Below are positions 17,312 to 25,760 of a DNA stretch of 64,000 bases, one piece after another (position 1 is the first letter of the stretch; every line of letters starts with the position of its first letter). The DNA comes from Metaruminococcus_A sp050943475 (GTDB taxonomy: Bacteria; Bacillota; Clostridia; Oscillospirales; Ruminococcaceae). The stretch covers positions 62,001-126,000 of the forward strand of contig JBMNPF010000006.1 in the NCBI GenBank assembly GCA_050943475.1, in the 5' to 3' direction. The notes below the pieces were generated by a model. The model had not been told where the DNA came from and searched no databases. It saw only the letters and a list, made by a program, of their open reading frames with translations. A program made the translations under genes and the position numbers.

Positions 17312-17354
17312 ATAAAAAACAGCGCGGCAAGCAAGAGTTGCCGTGCTGTTTTGG
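17312..17354. terminator. Bidirectional terminator between uxaB and clpP
   Basis: The 13-base arms AACAGCGCGGCAA and TTGCCGTGCTGTT (one wobble) have T-rich flanks on both strands. The preceding 190 bases show nothing else of note. Confidence 0.8.
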
Positions 17355-17355
17355 T

Positions 17356-17937
17356 TTACCGTTGGGTAACGACGTTGTCAATCAATCCGTAGGCCTGCGC
17401 TTCGGCCGCGGTCATAAAGTGGTCGCGGTCGGTGTCGCGCTCTATCTGCTCCGGGGTTTTTCCGGTGGCCTCTGCCAGCAGGCGGTTGATCCGCTGCTTG
17501 GTCCGCAGAATGTGTTCAGCGGTCAGCTGCAAATCGGTAGCCTGGCCCTGCATCCCGCCGGAGGGCTGGTGGATCATGATTTCGGCGTTCGGCAGGGCAA
17601 GCCGTTTGCCTTTGGCACCGCCGGCGAGCAGGAAAGCGCCCATGCTCGCCGCCAGCCCGACACAGATGGTTGACACATCGCATTTGATGTACTGCATCGT
17701 GTCGTAAATGGCAAACCCTGCGCTCATCGAACCGCCGGGGCTGTTGATGTAAAGGCTGATGTCTTTATCCGGATCCTGTCCTTCCAAAAAGAGGAGCTGT
17801 GCGACGACCACCCCGGCGAGCGCGTCGGTCACCTCTTCGCCCAGCCAGATGATGCGGTCCTCCAACAGGCGGGAATAAATATCTGCGCTGCGTTCGCCGC
17901 CATCCCGGTTTTCGATGACCATTGGAACCAAGCTCAT
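17356..17937 (-). CDS. clpP: ClpP-type serine protease subunit
   Basis: A 193-residue ClpP homologue that would form the tetradecameric proteolytic chamber for Clp ATPases. Catalytic residues are visible: Ser in GLAASMGAFLL (about residue 98), His in MIHQPSGG (about 123) and Asp in the RDTDRDHFM region (about 172). It lacks the usual neighbours tig and clpX. Instead it overlaps the stop codon of an upstream AraC-type regulator by four bases (ATGA), implying translational coupling. It may be a second, specialised ClpP rather than the housekeeping copy; the window cannot settle that. Confidence 0.92.
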   Translation of the reverse strand: MSLVPMVIENRDGGERSADIYSRLLEDRIIWLGEEVTDALAGVVVAQLLFLEGQDPDKDISLYINSPGGSMSAGFAIYDTMQYIKCDVSTICVGLAASMGAFLLAGGAKGKRLALPNAEIMIHQPSGGMQGQATDLQLTAEHILRTKQRINRLLAEATGKTPEQIERDTDRDHFMTAAEAQAYGLIDNVVTQR

Positions 17938-18320
17938 GCGGCGTACCTCCCGGTGACGGCGGCAGAGTGAATTCCTGCCGATAAAAGCGTACGGGTATGC
18001 TGTTGGCGGTAGACCTGCGGCGTCACGCCGTAACGTTGCTTAAACGCCGTTGTAAAGGACGGCTGGGATTCATAGCATGCGTCCAGCGCAATTTCCACCA
18101 CGGGCTTCCGGGTTGTACGGAGCTGCTCTGCGGCATATGCCAGACGCAACTGCTGAAGATAACGGTGAACGGTCTGTCCGGTTTGCTGGCGGAACAGCCG
18201 TTCCAGGTGGTATTTGGAGTATCCGGCGGCCAATGCCGTTTGTTCCAGGGTCACTCGTTCGGACAAATGGGACTTCATATACGAAATGGCTGCTGCAACA
18301 GCCTGCTGCTGCATGGTCAT
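17934..18320 (-). CDS. AraC/XylS-type DNA-binding protein, coupled to clpP
   Basis: 128 residues that consist almost only of the two helix-turn-helix motifs of the AraC family: VTLEQTALAAGYSKYHLERLFRQQTG and PVVEIALDACYESQPSFTTAFKQRYGVTP. There is no separate effector domain, as in the MarA/SoxS or GyrI-less short regulators. The start at 18320 has AGGTG 5 bases upstream; longer readings lack a site and overlap the promoter. Its stop codon overlaps the clpP start. A role in controlling the operon or the adjacent glycosyltransferase genes is possible but unproven. Confidence 0.85.
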   Translation of the reverse strand: MTMQQQAVAAAISYMKSHLSERVTLEQTALAAGYSKYHLERLFRQQTGQTVHRYLQQLRLAYAAEQLRTTRKPVVEIALDACYESQPSFTTAFKQRYGVTPQVYRQQHTRTLLSAGIHSAAVTGRYAA

Positions 18321-18342
18321 GGTATCACCTGCTTTCAGCATC

Positions 18343-18351
18343 ATTATAACA
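18343..18351 (-). promoter_or_regulatory. Extended -10 promoter of araC-clpP
   Basis: Minus strand TGTTATAAT, 23 bases upstream of the chosen start codon. No good -35 box is visible. Confidence 0.45.
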
Positions 18352-18426
18352 TGGCGTGCAAATGCGGGCTTTTTCAAAATTGCGGAGTTTTTGGAAAGTC
18401 ATCCGACAAAAGCACCACCGTTGTGA

Positions 18427-18455
18427 TTTACTTTTTCTCCGGGATTTGTTATGAT
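18427..18455 (+). promoter_or_regulatory. Promoter of the gtrB-gtrA-like pair
   Basis: TTTACT, 17 bases, TATGAT with TG before the -10. The predicted start point near 18462 is only a few bases from the first ATG, which raises doubt about that start codon. Confidence 0.6.
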
Positions 18456-18466
18456 TAGAACAGAAA

Positions 18467-19465
18467 ATGATGGGAAAGGTGCTGGAGAGCTTGGAAAACA
18501 TCCTGTATGTCGTGGTTCCCTGCTACAACGAGGAAGCTGTGCTGCCCGAGACCGCTTCGCGTTTAAAGGAGAAAATGGTGGCTTTGCACAAAAGCGGGAA
18601 GATCGCCTCGGAGAGCCGCGTTATCTTTGTCAACGATGGTTCCAGGGACAAAACCTGGGAGATGATCTGCTCTCTGCACGAACAGGACAAGCTGTTTGGC
18701 GGCATCAATTTGACCCGTAACCGCGGGCACCAGAATGCGCTGCTCGCCGGGCTGATGACGGTGAAAAAAGACGCGTCTTTGGTCATTTCAATGGATGCGG
18801 ACCTGCAGGACGACATCAACGCAATGGATGAGATGATTGACCAGTACCTGGAGGGCTGCGACATTGTGTACGGCGTGCGCAGCAGCCGCAAAAAAGACTC
18901 GTTTTTCAAGCGCTTTACCGCTGAGGGCTTTTACCGCCTGATGCGGCTGATGGGGGTAGAAACGGTTTTTAACCACGCAGATTACCGCCTGATGAGCCGG
19001 CGTGCGCTGGAGGGGCTTGCCGGATTCAAGGAGGTTAACCTTTTTCTGCGCGGCATTGTGCCGATGATTGGCTACAAAACCACGACCGTGCTTTACGAAC
19101 GCGCAGAGCGTTTTGCAGGCGAAAGCAAATACCCGCTGAAAAAAATGCTGGCCTTTGCCTTTGAGGGGATTACCTCGCTGAGTACCCGGCCTATCCGGAT
19201 GATTGCGTGGCTTGGTTTTCTGGTGTTTTTTGTCAGCATTGTAATGCTGATCTATATTTTCGTCCAGTTCTGTACCGGGCAGACGGTCACCGGCTGGGCA
19301 AGTGTGGCGACCTCGGTCTGGGCCATTGGCGGGCTGCTTCTGCTCTCTGTCGGCGTGGTAGGGGAATACATTGGGAAAATCTATTTGGAGACCAAAGGGC
19401 GTCCCCGCTTTTTGGTTGAGGAGTATCGGAACCATCGCGACGGGGAGCAGGACGATGAAGGATAA
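18467..19465 (+). CDS. Polyprenyl-phosphate glycosyltransferase (DPM1/GtrB-like, GT2)
   Basis: A family 2 glycosyltransferase with two C-terminal membrane segments (about residues 246-275 and 285-310). YVVVPCYNEEAVLPET begins the GT-A fold, and VISMDADLQDD carries the metal-binding DxD-like site. This architecture is that of GtrB/ArnC/DPM enzymes, which transfer a sugar from a nucleotide donor to undecaprenyl phosphate on the cytoplasmic face. The next gene encodes a GtrA-type flippase and overlaps by 11 bases, as in other such pairs. The start is uncertain: ATG 18467 would leave almost no leader, and TTG 18491 with AAAGGTG about 9 bases upstream would give MENILYVVVPCYN, which fits the family well. 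Confidence 0.9.
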   Translation: MMGKVLESLENILYVVVPCYNEEAVLPETASRLKEKMVALHKSGKIASESRVIFVNDGSRDKTWEMICSLHEQDKLFGGINLTRNRGHQNALLAGLMTVKKDASLVISMDADLQDDINAMDEMIDQYLEGCDIVYGVRSSRKKDSFFKRFTAEGFYRLMRLMGVETVFNHADYRLMSRRALEGLAGFKEVNLFLRGIVPMIGYKTTTVLYERAERFAGESKYPLKKMLAFAFEGITSLSTRPIRMIAWLGFLVFFVSIVMLIYIFVQFCTGQTVTGWASVATSVWAIGGLLLLSVGVVGEYIGKIYLETKGRPRFLVEEYRNHRDGEQDDEG

Positions 19466-19886
19466 ATTTTTTGACATCAAGCTGCTCAAATTTTTGTTGG
19501 TGGGCGTGCTCAACACCGTGTTCAGCGCTGTGGTGATGTTTCTGCTCTACAACCTTGCCGGCTTGGGTTACTGGGGCTCTTCGGCTGTTTCTTACCTGCT
19601 TGGGAGCGTTTTCAGCTTTGTGCTCAACCGGAGGTTTACCTTTGAAAGTCATGAGCCGGTTTGGAAAACGGCGTTGAAATTTACGGTGAATGTTGCGGTT
19701 TGTTATCTGCTTGCATACAGTTTGGCAAAGCCGCTGGTGTTCTGGTCGCTCTCCGCTTTGGCGCTGCCGCAGAATGTGGTGGAACAGCTCTCCATGCTGG
19801 CTGGCATGGTGTTTTTCACTCTGTTTAATTATGTTGGCCAGCGCTTCTTTGCCTTTAAAGCGGGTAAGCGGGAAAACGAGAAGTAA
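19455..19886 (+). CDS. GtrA-family membrane protein (probable flippase)
   Basis: 143 residues with four hydrophobic segments. LLKFLLVGVLNTVFSAVVMFLLYN at the N-terminus and YLLGSVFSFVLNRRFTFES are standard GtrA features. GtrA proteins are thought to flip polyprenyl-linked sugars across the membrane, partnering the overlapping upstream glycosyltransferase. The ATG at 19455 is chosen for its GGGGAG site and because it begins at the conserved region; a longer frame to 19371 lies inside the previous gene. Confidence 0.9.
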   Translation: MKDKFFDIKLLKFLLVGVLNTVFSAVVMFLLYNLAGLGYWGSSAVSYLLGSVFSFVLNRRFTFESHEPVWKTALKFTVNVAVCYLLAYSLAKPLVFWSLSALALPQNVVEQLSMLAGMVFFTLFNYVGQRFFAFKAGKRENEK

Positions 19887-19900
19887 AGTTGAAAACAGGT

Positions 19901-19936
19901 AAAAAGCCTGGCTGTATTTTGTACAGCCAGGCTTTT
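19901..19936. terminator. Bidirectional terminator
   Basis: AAAAGCCTGGCTGT and ACAGCCAGGCTTTT surround a short loop, with A- and T-runs on the two sides. It serves the gtrA-like gene on the plus strand and the ABC operon on the minus strand. Confidence 0.88.
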
Positions 19937-19947
19937 GGTTTGTGGGA

Positions 19948-22020
19948 TTATTTTCCGCGCATAATGCGGTCTGGTTCGTAACAGTTTACAAAAAAGAGTG
20001 TAATTGCGGTTGGCAAAACAATGGAACCGAGCGAAACAAAAGAAATAATAGCGAAAAGAGGGAACCCTAATTGGATGAGATCCTGATGAAATAAAATAGA
20101 ATTGATTAAAATAGAAAGAATAAATGCAAATAAACAGGAAATTACAATTGTCTGAACAGCCTGGAATAGAGACTCCAAGTAGAATATGCGACGTGTCTCC
20201 CGACGAGAAAGGCCGTTTGCTTTTAAAATACTGATTTCAAACCGCCGTCCCTCAGTTTGATTCATTTTAACAATTGCCATAAGAAGGAAAATGATAACCA
20301 ATATCACTATGGAAACAATAAATATAATGTTGCGCGTATTCTGAATACTAGCGGCCATTGTCTCTACATCCTGGTATTGGCTGTATACCAACACATGTTC
20401 ATTGACCCGCTGTGCTTTCTCTGCAACAGCCTGAACATTCTGATAGCTGGATGCCATTATAATGCAGGCGTTTGGTCCCCATGCCGTTTCATTTGGCATG
20501 AGTTCGGTATTGCGGTGGGAATTTAGAAGGGCTTCTAATTGTTCGTAAGGTGCATAAATTACATAATCGCCAGTTTTAGAATAGATATTTTCGATCTGGG
20601 ATTCTAAGATTCCGCGTACGCGCCCCTCAAGGCACTCCTTTTTACCGATAACGGAATTTGTAGGGTATTCCATTCCGTTGTATTCACATGAGCTTTTGGT
20701 AAGCTTAACGGGAACACATGCGTCCGCTGTCAGAAGAACACTGGGTGCCTCGATCCCCAGATAATCTGCTAAAGAAGCGGATAAATACAACCCATTTTCG
20801 ACATCTTCATTGTATTCACTGGATTTTAAGTCCATAAGCTGGGCGTCTAAATAGGGAATGATGGTGTAAGAAGCAGGATTTTCGCCCGAGACATTAAATT
20901 TTTTTATGCGGTCATTGCCGCCGGTATCCTTCCGAATAATAGTGCGTTCGCCTGGCGTTTTTTCAGAATCAACCGGGTAAGCGGAATGAAATTCAAAATA
21001 CGGAACCATTTTCTCCACGCCGGTTATTTTACCGAGCCACTCGTAATCGGCGTCGTGAAATCGCAGATCTTCCGGTAATGAAAAGTATTCACCGGGTTGA
21101 TGAAAAGGAGAAGTCGCATTTATAACAAAAATTTCGCGATTGGAGATTTGATTCATAAGCTTTGTCTGGGAGTCGATAACATTCTGGCCGAAATCACCAC
21201 ATAATGAGCTGAAGCTAATGGCTGCCGCACAAATAACTGTCATTAGCATTTTCCGAAGCCGTAATTTTTTGCTGCTGTGTCGTATATAACTTAAATAAAA
21301 CGACAGACCAAGACGTACATGCTGAGGATGGGAATTGGTTTGCTTTGGCGTTTTCCGAAGAAGTTCGGCCCCTTTTATTACGGTAATTTGCCGCTGCTTA
21401 ATTTCGTATACAACATCTGCCTGCTGGCAGATATCCGGCGCGTGGCTTGCGAGCACTACCATTTTTCCCTGTTTGTATGCAATTTCCTGAAACAATTTCA
21501 TGATAAGCCCGCTGTTTTCCTGATCCAAAGCAGAGGTTGGCTCATCGGCAATAATAAGTCTCGGATCCTTGGCGAGTGCACAAATTACCGCCAGACGTTG
21601 CCGTTCACCGCCGGACAGGCTTTGCGGATAGGCGTTGGCCTTTTCCAGCATGCCGACAGTTTGCAGTAAAGTGAGGACACTGTCTTCGCTGTAAGGTTTT
21701 GCCGTGAGTGAAGCGACAAGCCGGATATTTTCAGAAACGGTTAAAGTATCAATCAAGTTGTTATCCTGAAACACATATCCAATTTGAGTTTTGCGCACCT
21801 GTGCTTTTACTGAATCCCTTGAAACGTCAACGGCCTGTTCGTCAAATAAATAAGTATAATCCTTGTTGGAGGAAATAAGCCCCAATGAGTACAGTAGTGT
21901 AGTTTTTCCAGAGCCGGATGGACCGGTAATAACCGTTATTTTTTGGTCGGGAATCGCTAAGTTCCCGTTTTGTATGACCATTTTTTTAAAGGCAATGTTG
22001 ATGTGATTCAGCCAAATCAT
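19948..22020 (-). CDS. MacB-like ABC ATPase fused to FtsX-type permease (intact copy)
   Basis: A 690-residue fusion. Residues 1-220 are an ABC ATPase with Walker A GPSGSGKT (33-40), signature LSGGERQRL and Walker B LIIADEP. A membrane segment follows near residues 255-275, then a large extracellular domain, and three C-terminal membrane segments of the FtsX/MacB permease type. Such pumps do not import; they move peptides, lipoproteins or antimicrobials, or transmit signals. The ATG at 22020 is chosen because AAGGTG lies 6 bases upstream. It lies 77 bases after a diverged, interrupted paralogue on the same strand, so the pair arose by duplication. No two-component system or regulator adjoins it. 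Confidence 0.88.
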   Translation of the reverse strand: MIWLNHINIAFKKMVIQNGNLAIPDQKITVITGPSGSGKTTLLYSLGLISSNKDYTYLFDEQAVDVSRDSVKAQVRKTQIGYVFQDNNLIDTLTVSENIRLVASLTAKPYSEDSVLTLLQTVGMLEKANAYPQSLSGGERQRLAVICALAKDPRLIIADEPTSALDQENSGLIMKLFQEIAYKQGKMVVLASHAPDICQQADVVYEIKQRQITVIKGAELLRKTPKQTNSHPQHVRLGLSFYLSYIRHSSKKLRLRKMLMTVICAAAISFSSLCGDFGQNVIDSQTKLMNQISNREIFVINATSPFHQPGEYFSLPEDLRFHDADYEWLGKITGVEKMVPYFEFHSAYPVDSEKTPGERTIIRKDTGGNDRIKKFNVSGENPASYTIIPYLDAQLMDLKSSEYNEDVENGLYLSASLADYLGIEAPSVLLTADACVPVKLTKSSCEYNGMEYPTNSVIGKKECLEGRVRGILESQIENIYSKTGDYVIYAPYEQLEALLNSHRNTELMPNETAWGPNACIIMASSYQNVQAVAEKAQRVNEHVLVYSQYQDVETMAASIQNTRNIIFIVSIVILVIIFLLMAIVKMNQTEGRRFEISILKANGLSRRETRRIFYLESLFQAVQTIVISCLFAFILSILINSILFHQDLIQLGFPLFAIISFVSLGSIVLPTAITLFFVNCYEPDRIMRGK

Positions 22021-22097
22021 CTTATGCACCTTCTAAAATAGGAGGCGGGTTTTGCTGCCGCCGTTCGTTAATAACCGGATAACCCTTATTTTTACCG

Positions 22098-24248
22098 CTA
22101 GCTTTGCTCGCGCATAATCTGGTCAGGAGAAAATTTATTGGCAAAGTATAAAGAAATAATGGTTGGAAGAAAGATGGAAAGAACTGATGTTAACGCAATG
22201 ACTCCCAACGCTTTTAGGTCAAAAATTGCCTCATTGCTGCTGAAAACGTAATTGTTTACTGCAAATAAGATAATAAGTCCAAAGAGCGCACTAAAAATAA
22301 TGGTTTTTATTATTTGAATGAGCGCTTCGGTCAACACCAATGCTTGCAGTTCATGTATGGTTAAACCATTTGCTCGCAATACTGCAAACTCAAATTTTCG
22401 CTTGTCAACCAGATTTACATAAATAATTGCCATAAGAAAAAAGACGATGGAAAGGATTGCAAGCGATACATAAAGCATGATGTTTTGAATGTTTTGGACG
22501 GCTTCTTTCATCAATTCGGTTTGCTGAATTTTATAGCCGACTTTGAAATTAGGGTCAAGCCGAAACAAATGCTCCCGCACCGGTTCAAGATCTTCATAAT
22601 CTTTCACAAAAACAAAATAAGCGCTTGGCAACCAATTTTCCTCCCCCTCGGTAAGATTTGAGGAAGTATGTTGTTTTACGAGCTCCATCATTTGACTGGC
22701 TTCCATTAAGATGGCGACGTCGTCACTTCCTGTATATGGTTCTTGCTTTGTGGCGCGAAGGATTCCACGGATGGGAAGTCGTATTTTTTCCTGCCCGTAA
22801 GAGATAATTCGGCTTTCAAATTCTCCAGTTGCATCCCCCGAAGTGTAGGTAACCACTTTCCGGCTGTCCTTAAAAGGGATAAATGCATCAAATTCTATTG
22901 TAGTTTGATTTAACCTTTCTAGATTACAATTTTTAGCCATAGCTTCGGTTAAATAGACACCTTTTTCAACGCTTTCGTCCAATATTGCGCATTGTTTATC
23001 CAAATTCTGTTCTTCGGCATAGGACATTACAATGTAGCTGTCATTAATCTACCTTTCTTCCAGTTCGGCATTGGTTCCATAATTGTCCCAAACGAATTGC
23101 TGTTGGTTTCCGTTTGCATCCAAAATGGTGGTTTCAGCTGAAAAAATTCCCTGTCCGTTGTTACTGCTTGGAAATGTGACAAACGGAACGACCGTGGCAA
23201 CATTGTCTAAATTGCATACGGTTTCAAGGGCATTTGGGGTGATTGCGAAATTATCGGCACGATCCACCGCAACGGTTGGCCCTTGTTTCGATCCGCCGCC
23301 GATTACATAAAAGCTTCCGGTTCCGTTTACAAGGAACAGCTCTTTATCTGCAAGGGTATTCATCATTTCCCTTTGCTCGTCAATTACGTTCTGGCCAAAA
23401 CTGCCGCATAGCGCAGTAAATGCAATTGCCAGGGAACAAACCATGACCATGAATTTTTTTCGGAACTTGCTTCTTTTTCCAGTTTGAACCGCATAATGAA
23501 TGCAATTGCCGAACGAAAAGCCTTTCTTTTTTGGAATCAGATTGTCTTTCATCGTTTCAGTTTTCGCGATATGATTCGACGTACTGATAAGGATATTTTT
23601 TCCTTTGTCTATAACCAGGTGTGTGTCCTGAATTTCATAAATTACATCGCATTGTTCTACAATTTTAGGATCATGGCTTGCGAGTACTACGGTTTTGCCT
23701 TGCCTGGCAATTCCTTTGAAGAGTTGCATAATTAAGTTGGCATTTTCAAGATCCAGCGCGGAAGTTGGTTCGTCTGCTATAATAAGCTCCGGTTCTTTGG
23801 AAAGGGCACAGGCAATAGCCAGACGCTGCCGTTCACCGCCGGATAAAGCCTGTGGGTATTCTTTACTTCGATTTTCCAGCCCGACAGCATTTAAAAGCGC
23901 AGAAATCGTGTCCGGATCGTCAGCAGTACCGGCAAGATGGGCAGCGAAACATATATTTTCTTTTATGGTAAGAGATTCAATCAGATTATTATCCTGAAAT
24001 ACGTATCCTATGGCGTTTTTTCGGAATCCCGCCTTTTGGCTTTCGTTGGCAACATTAATGTTAACACCGTTAAAAGAATAAAAATAGTCTTTGACGGAAG
24101 AGATAAGCCCCAAACTATAAAGCAGCGTAGTTTTGCCGGAACCAGAAGGGCCTGTAATGGCAGTGAGGTATCCAGAAGGTATTGTAAGATGCGCTTTTTC
24201 AAGGATAGTTTTGTCAAAATGAATGGTAAGGTCTGTTACAGTAAGCAT
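22098..24248 (-). pseudogene. MacB-like ABC ATPase-permease fusion interrupted by in-frame TAG
   Basis: Two consecutive frames, 23049-24248 and 22098-23027, lie in the same reading phase and together reproduce the architecture of the intact paralogue downstream: ATPase with GPSGSGKT and LSGGERQRL, first membrane segment, extracellular region, then three C-terminal membrane segments. They are separated by a single TAG at 23049-23051, in the context ELEER-stop-INDSYIV, and the frame is open on both sides. Full length would be about 715 residues. The upstream part has an excellent AGGAGG site and promoter; the downstream ATG (23027) has no site. TAG is used as a normal stop elsewhere here (for example 47445 and 37335), so recoding is unlikely. 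Either a recent nonsense mutation, a sequencing error or readthrough. The upstream part alone still encodes a complete ATPase. Confidence 0.85.
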
Positions 24249-24334
24249 GAAAACCTCCTGATACCGTACAGCAGAATCCAGCCAAGATACCTAATTTTCT
24301 AATTCCGAAAGAATCATTTAAAATGTTCAATTTA

Positions 24335-24364
24335 ATTATAACATAAATTAAATAATATGGTCAA
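24335..24364 (-). promoter_or_regulatory. Promoter of the tandem ABC operon
   Basis: Minus strand: TTGACC, 18 bases, TATAAT, with TG before the -10 box. It lies about 86 bases upstream of the first ABC start codon, in an AT-rich region. Confidence 0.7.
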
Positions 24365-24461
24365 TGTTGATAAAATTTATGAATAATAAAAACATATTTT
24401 ATGCTATAAAAACAATATGAGGGTATTTGGTTGCTGTAAATTCTTACTGAACATTTTCTGC

Positions 24462-24488
24462 ATAAGCCCTGCTGGCTGCACATATAGT
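24462..24488 (+). promoter_or_regulatory. Sigma-E-like promoter of cwlJ-gerQ
   Basis: ATA, 16 bases, CATATAGT. This fits the mother-cell sigma-E pattern (ATA, 16-18 bases, CATACANT), and no good sigma-A promoter is seen nearby. It lies 46 bases before the cwlJ start. In Bacillus the same gene pair is under sigma-E. Confidence 0.5.
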
Positions 24489-24534
24489 AAATCAGAGACA
24501 ATGCAGTGAAAGAACGCGCAGGGGGGAGTATGAT

Positions 24535-24963
24535 ATGTCTGATTTGGAAATACTGGCGCGGATTTTAAGATGTGAGGCAGGCGGAGAGGGCGAAAATGGG
24601 ATGAAAGCGGTTGCCTGTGTTGTAATGAACCGGGTGCATATCACATATGGGGAATACAGCCGGTATCCTACTATCCGCACAGTCATCTACCAGCCGGGTC
24701 AGTTTGACTGTGTGCGGGAAACGGTCGGGGGCCGTTATAATGCGCAGACCATTTATAATATGTCGCCTGAGCAAATTCATTATGACATTGCCAACTGGGC
24801 CATTGCAGGGAACCGGCTGACCAATCTCGGTTTTGCTTTGTGGTATTTTAATCCGTTTCAACCGAACTGCCGGCCCAATTTCCCTTCCAATGTCGGGCAA
24901 TTTGTCATCCGAATTGGCGACCATTGTTTCTATAACCCAACCGAGGCGTATGCATTGACCTGA
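24535..24963 (+). CDS. cwlJ: Cell wall hydrolase, CwlJ/SleB family (spore cortex lysis)
   Basis: A 142-residue Hydrolase_2 domain protein that begins directly with the catalytic domain: LARILRCEAGGEGENGMKAVACVVMNRV, with the conserved Glu in CEAGGEG near residue 16. The absence of a signal peptide and of a peptidoglycan-binding domain, and the length, match CwlJ (142 residues in Bacillus) rather than the exported SleB. CwlJ degrades cortex peptidoglycan containing muramic lactam during germination and sits in the coat. The next gene encodes a GerQ-like protein, its known localisation partner. The start codon has GGGGGGAG 6 bases upstream. Confidence 0.88.
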   Translation: MSDLEILARILRCEAGGEGENGMKAVACVVMNRVHITYGEYSRYPTIRTVIYQPGQFDCVRETVGGRYNAQTIYNMSPEQIHYDIANWAIAGNRLTNLGFALWYFNPFQPNCRPNFPSNVGQFVIRIGDHCFYNPTEAYALT

Positions 24964-24985
24964 TTGAAACGACGGAGGACAGCGT

Positions 24986-25393
24986 ATGGACAACAACAAT
25001 TCCATGAATTACAACCAGGGGGGTGAAGTCCGTCCAAGCGGGAATTACCAGGAATTTCCGGATGGGACCCGAAGAATGGTCAGTTTTACCTCCCCACCGC
25101 AGCCGAGCTTTGACACCGAAGAGATGCGCGGCTCCATGCAGCAGATTCTGGGACAGAACGTTGGGGAATATGTTGTAGTGGAATTTTTAATTGGCACTGA
25201 TATGATTATGCGTAAGCAGGGGATTTTGTACCACGTGGGGATCAGCTATGTAACGCTTTATGACGATCAGACCAAGAATTTTATTGTCTGCGATATTTTC
25301 TCAGTAAAATTTGTGTATTTTTATCTGCCGGGCGATCGTCCGCGGCGCAACTATAACATCCTGCCCAATACCAATTCCAACGGACGCGGCTGA
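24986..25393 (+). CDS. gerQ: GerQ-like spore coat protein
   Basis: 135 residues. The N-terminal third is Asn/Gly/Pro-rich and probably disordered. Residues from about 45 (MRGSMQQILGQNVGEYVVVEF to VKFVYFYLPG) correspond to the conserved GerQ domain, with the sequence logic of an ENILxxNxGK-like start followed by beta strands. GerQ anchors CwlJ in the coat and is a transglutaminase substrate in Bacillus. The gene follows cwlJ by 22 bases with GGAGG upstream of its ATG. The pairing with cwlJ is the main support, since identity to Bacillus GerQ is low. Confidence 0.8.
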   Translation: MDNNNSMNYNQGGEVRPSGNYQEFPDGTRRMVSFTSPPQPSFDTEEMRGSMQQILGQNVGEYVVVEFLIGTDMIMRKQGILYHVGISYVTLYDDQTKNFIVCDIFSVKFVYFYLPGDRPRRNYNILPNTNSNGRG

Positions 25394-25431
25394 CGCAGTC
25401 CGGGCAGGTGTACCATCGTCTTTATAGGGAT

Positions 25432-25462
25432 GGGGATAAGGCTTTAGGCCTTATCCCCGTTT
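25432..25462 (+). terminator. Rho-independent terminator of cwlJ-gerQ
   Basis: GGGGATAAGG and CCTTATCCCC with one extra C-G pair enclose a short loop, followed by GTTTCTG. The T-tract is weak. Confidence 0.65.
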
Positions 25463-25535
25463 CTGCTGTTCGTGAAGCGGGACGGGAGCAACCCATCTAA
25501 GGGGTATCCCAATCATAAAAAATACAATTCCGGTT

Positions 25536-25563
25536 TTGACGAAGGGAAAAGATGTGCTATACT
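25536..25563 (+). promoter_or_regulatory. Promoter of the DUF3737 gene
   Basis: TTGACG, 16 bases, TATACT. The leader to the chosen ATG at 25761 is about 190 bases, with no recognised RNA motif. Confidence 0.6.
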
Positions 25564-25760
25564 AAAAAAGACAATGAACAGACCGGAAACGGCCGGAGGC
25601 GATGCTTGCCGTTTCGTTTGCATGGAAAACCACCAATTAAACAACACAGTAGCCAGTTTGGGGGAACAGGATGATTCGGTACGCGGAAAGGATTGCAGTT
25701 CCGTGGGAGACAGACATTTGGCTTGACTGGCAAAACAAGCAGAGAACCGAGGAGAACGCC

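Noticed and set aside
17137..17673. 178-codon plus-strand frame between uxaB and clpP
   Set aside because: Most of it is antisense to clpP, and it runs through a strong terminator hairpin.
23049..23051. TAG in the ABC gene as a pyrrolysine or other recoded codon
   Set aside because: TAG is an ordinary stop elsewhere in the window (for example the potD and MinD-like genes), and no recoding gene is seen.
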